From Pseudomonadota bacterium (GTDB lineage Bacteria; Pseudomonadota; Gammaproteobacteria; Xanthomonadales; Ahniellaceae), in NCBI GenBank assembly GCA_022843465.1, contig JALHNO010000003.1:120945-184944 (forward strand): 64,000 bases of DNA. Reading direction: 5' to 3'. Below are positions 63,661 through 64,000 of the stretch, piece by piece. Both the position numbers and the translations under genes were made by a program. The notes below the pieces were generated by a model. That model made no database searches. It was not told where the DNA came from and worked only from the letters and a program-made list of their open reading frames with translations. Within the stretch, counting starts at the first letter, position 1, and each line of letters starts with the position of its first letter.

Positions 63661-64000
63661 GCCCGGAGCTTGCGCTGCTTGGGCGCTGCTCCTGTAGGGC
63701 ATCTCTGTGAGATGCCACACCAACGCCGCGGAGAATTTCTGGCGGCATCGCGCAGGGATGCCATGCGGCACAGCCGATTTGCCACAGCGCGCCCGGAGCG
63801 ATCCCGCACAGCGCAGTCTGGCCCGGAGCTTGCGCCTGCTTGGGCGCTGCTGCTGTAGGGCATCTCTGTGAGATGCCACACCAACGCCGCGGAGAATTTC
63901 TGGCGGCATCGCGCAGGGATGCCATGCGGCACAGCCGATTTGCCACAGCGCGCCCGGAGCGATCCCGCACAGCGCAGTCTGGCCCGGAGCTTGCGCCTGC
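63661..64000. repeat. 161 bp tandem repeat, running off the window
   Basis: GGCCCGGAGCTTGCG recurs near 63659, 63820 and 63981, and GTAGGGCATCTCTGTGAGA near 63694 and 63855: a period of about 161 bases, at least two full units. Each contains a small hairpin (GGCATCTC/GAGATGCC). No gene is seen from 63600 to the end; open frames just read the repeats. Confidence 0.8.

Overview
The window comes from a high-GC gammaproteobacterium, most likely of the order Lysobacterales/Xanthomonadales. The main clue is gene order: dapB-carA-(lipoprotein)-carB-greA-rpfE-recJ-prfB-lysS matches the housekeeping arm of the Xanthomonas rpf cluster. Two giant secreted proteins ending in IPTL-type C-terminal sorting signals, and dense intergenic repeats, fit environmental members of that order. 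Genus cannot be fixed from sequence alone.

Chromosomal left arm (1-27640): slyD, a DadA-type oxidoreductase, an N-formylglutamate amidohydrolase, a 0.7 kb repeat field, parE (minus), pyrG-kdsA, a small membrane protein, a lipase-like hydrolase with a DJ-1/PfpI partner, two paralogous DUF11-repeat surface proteins (minus) that share an almost identical 1.6 kb 3' block, then dapB, carA, a lipoprotein, carB-greA and rpfE. recJ begins at 26933 and is cut at codon 236, inside its GTVAD motif.

Island (about 27641-55832, 28.2 kb): a defence-rich integrative element lies inside recJ. It has imperfect inverted repeats at its ends and opens with an overlapping operon of three tyrosine recombinases, a TnpC-like protein and a complete, different RecJ. 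The element therefore breaks host recJ and brings its own. Cargo follows: a SMODS-type CD-NTase with a sensor-like C-terminus; a divergent XRE regulator and an unknown two-gene unit whose first gene is split by an IS21-family element (7 bp target duplication; precise removal restores the frame); one tightly overlapping operon hsdM-hsdS-hsdR-YgjP peptidase-CD-NTase-SLATT effector; an unknown protein with possible nuclease residues; an XRE/ImmA pair divergent from a ubiquitin-like operon (single multi-ubiquitin domain, E2/E1-like fusion, DUF6527 zinc protein); and an OLD-family ATPase/TOPRIM nuclease.

Chromosomal right arm (55833-64000): the recJ 3' fragment, prfB with an intact programmed +1 frameshift, lysS, dinB, fadD (minus), tRNA-Ala(GGC), tRNA-Glu(TTC), csrA, tRNA-Ser(GCT) followed by a 65 bp palindrome that copies the tRNA 3' end in inverse orientation, and a 161 bp tandem repeat running off the window.

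The main points for follow-up are the replacement RecJ co-transcribed with recombinases that target recJ, the CD-NTase/SLATT pair embedded in a type I restriction operon, and the regulated ubiquitin-like operon.
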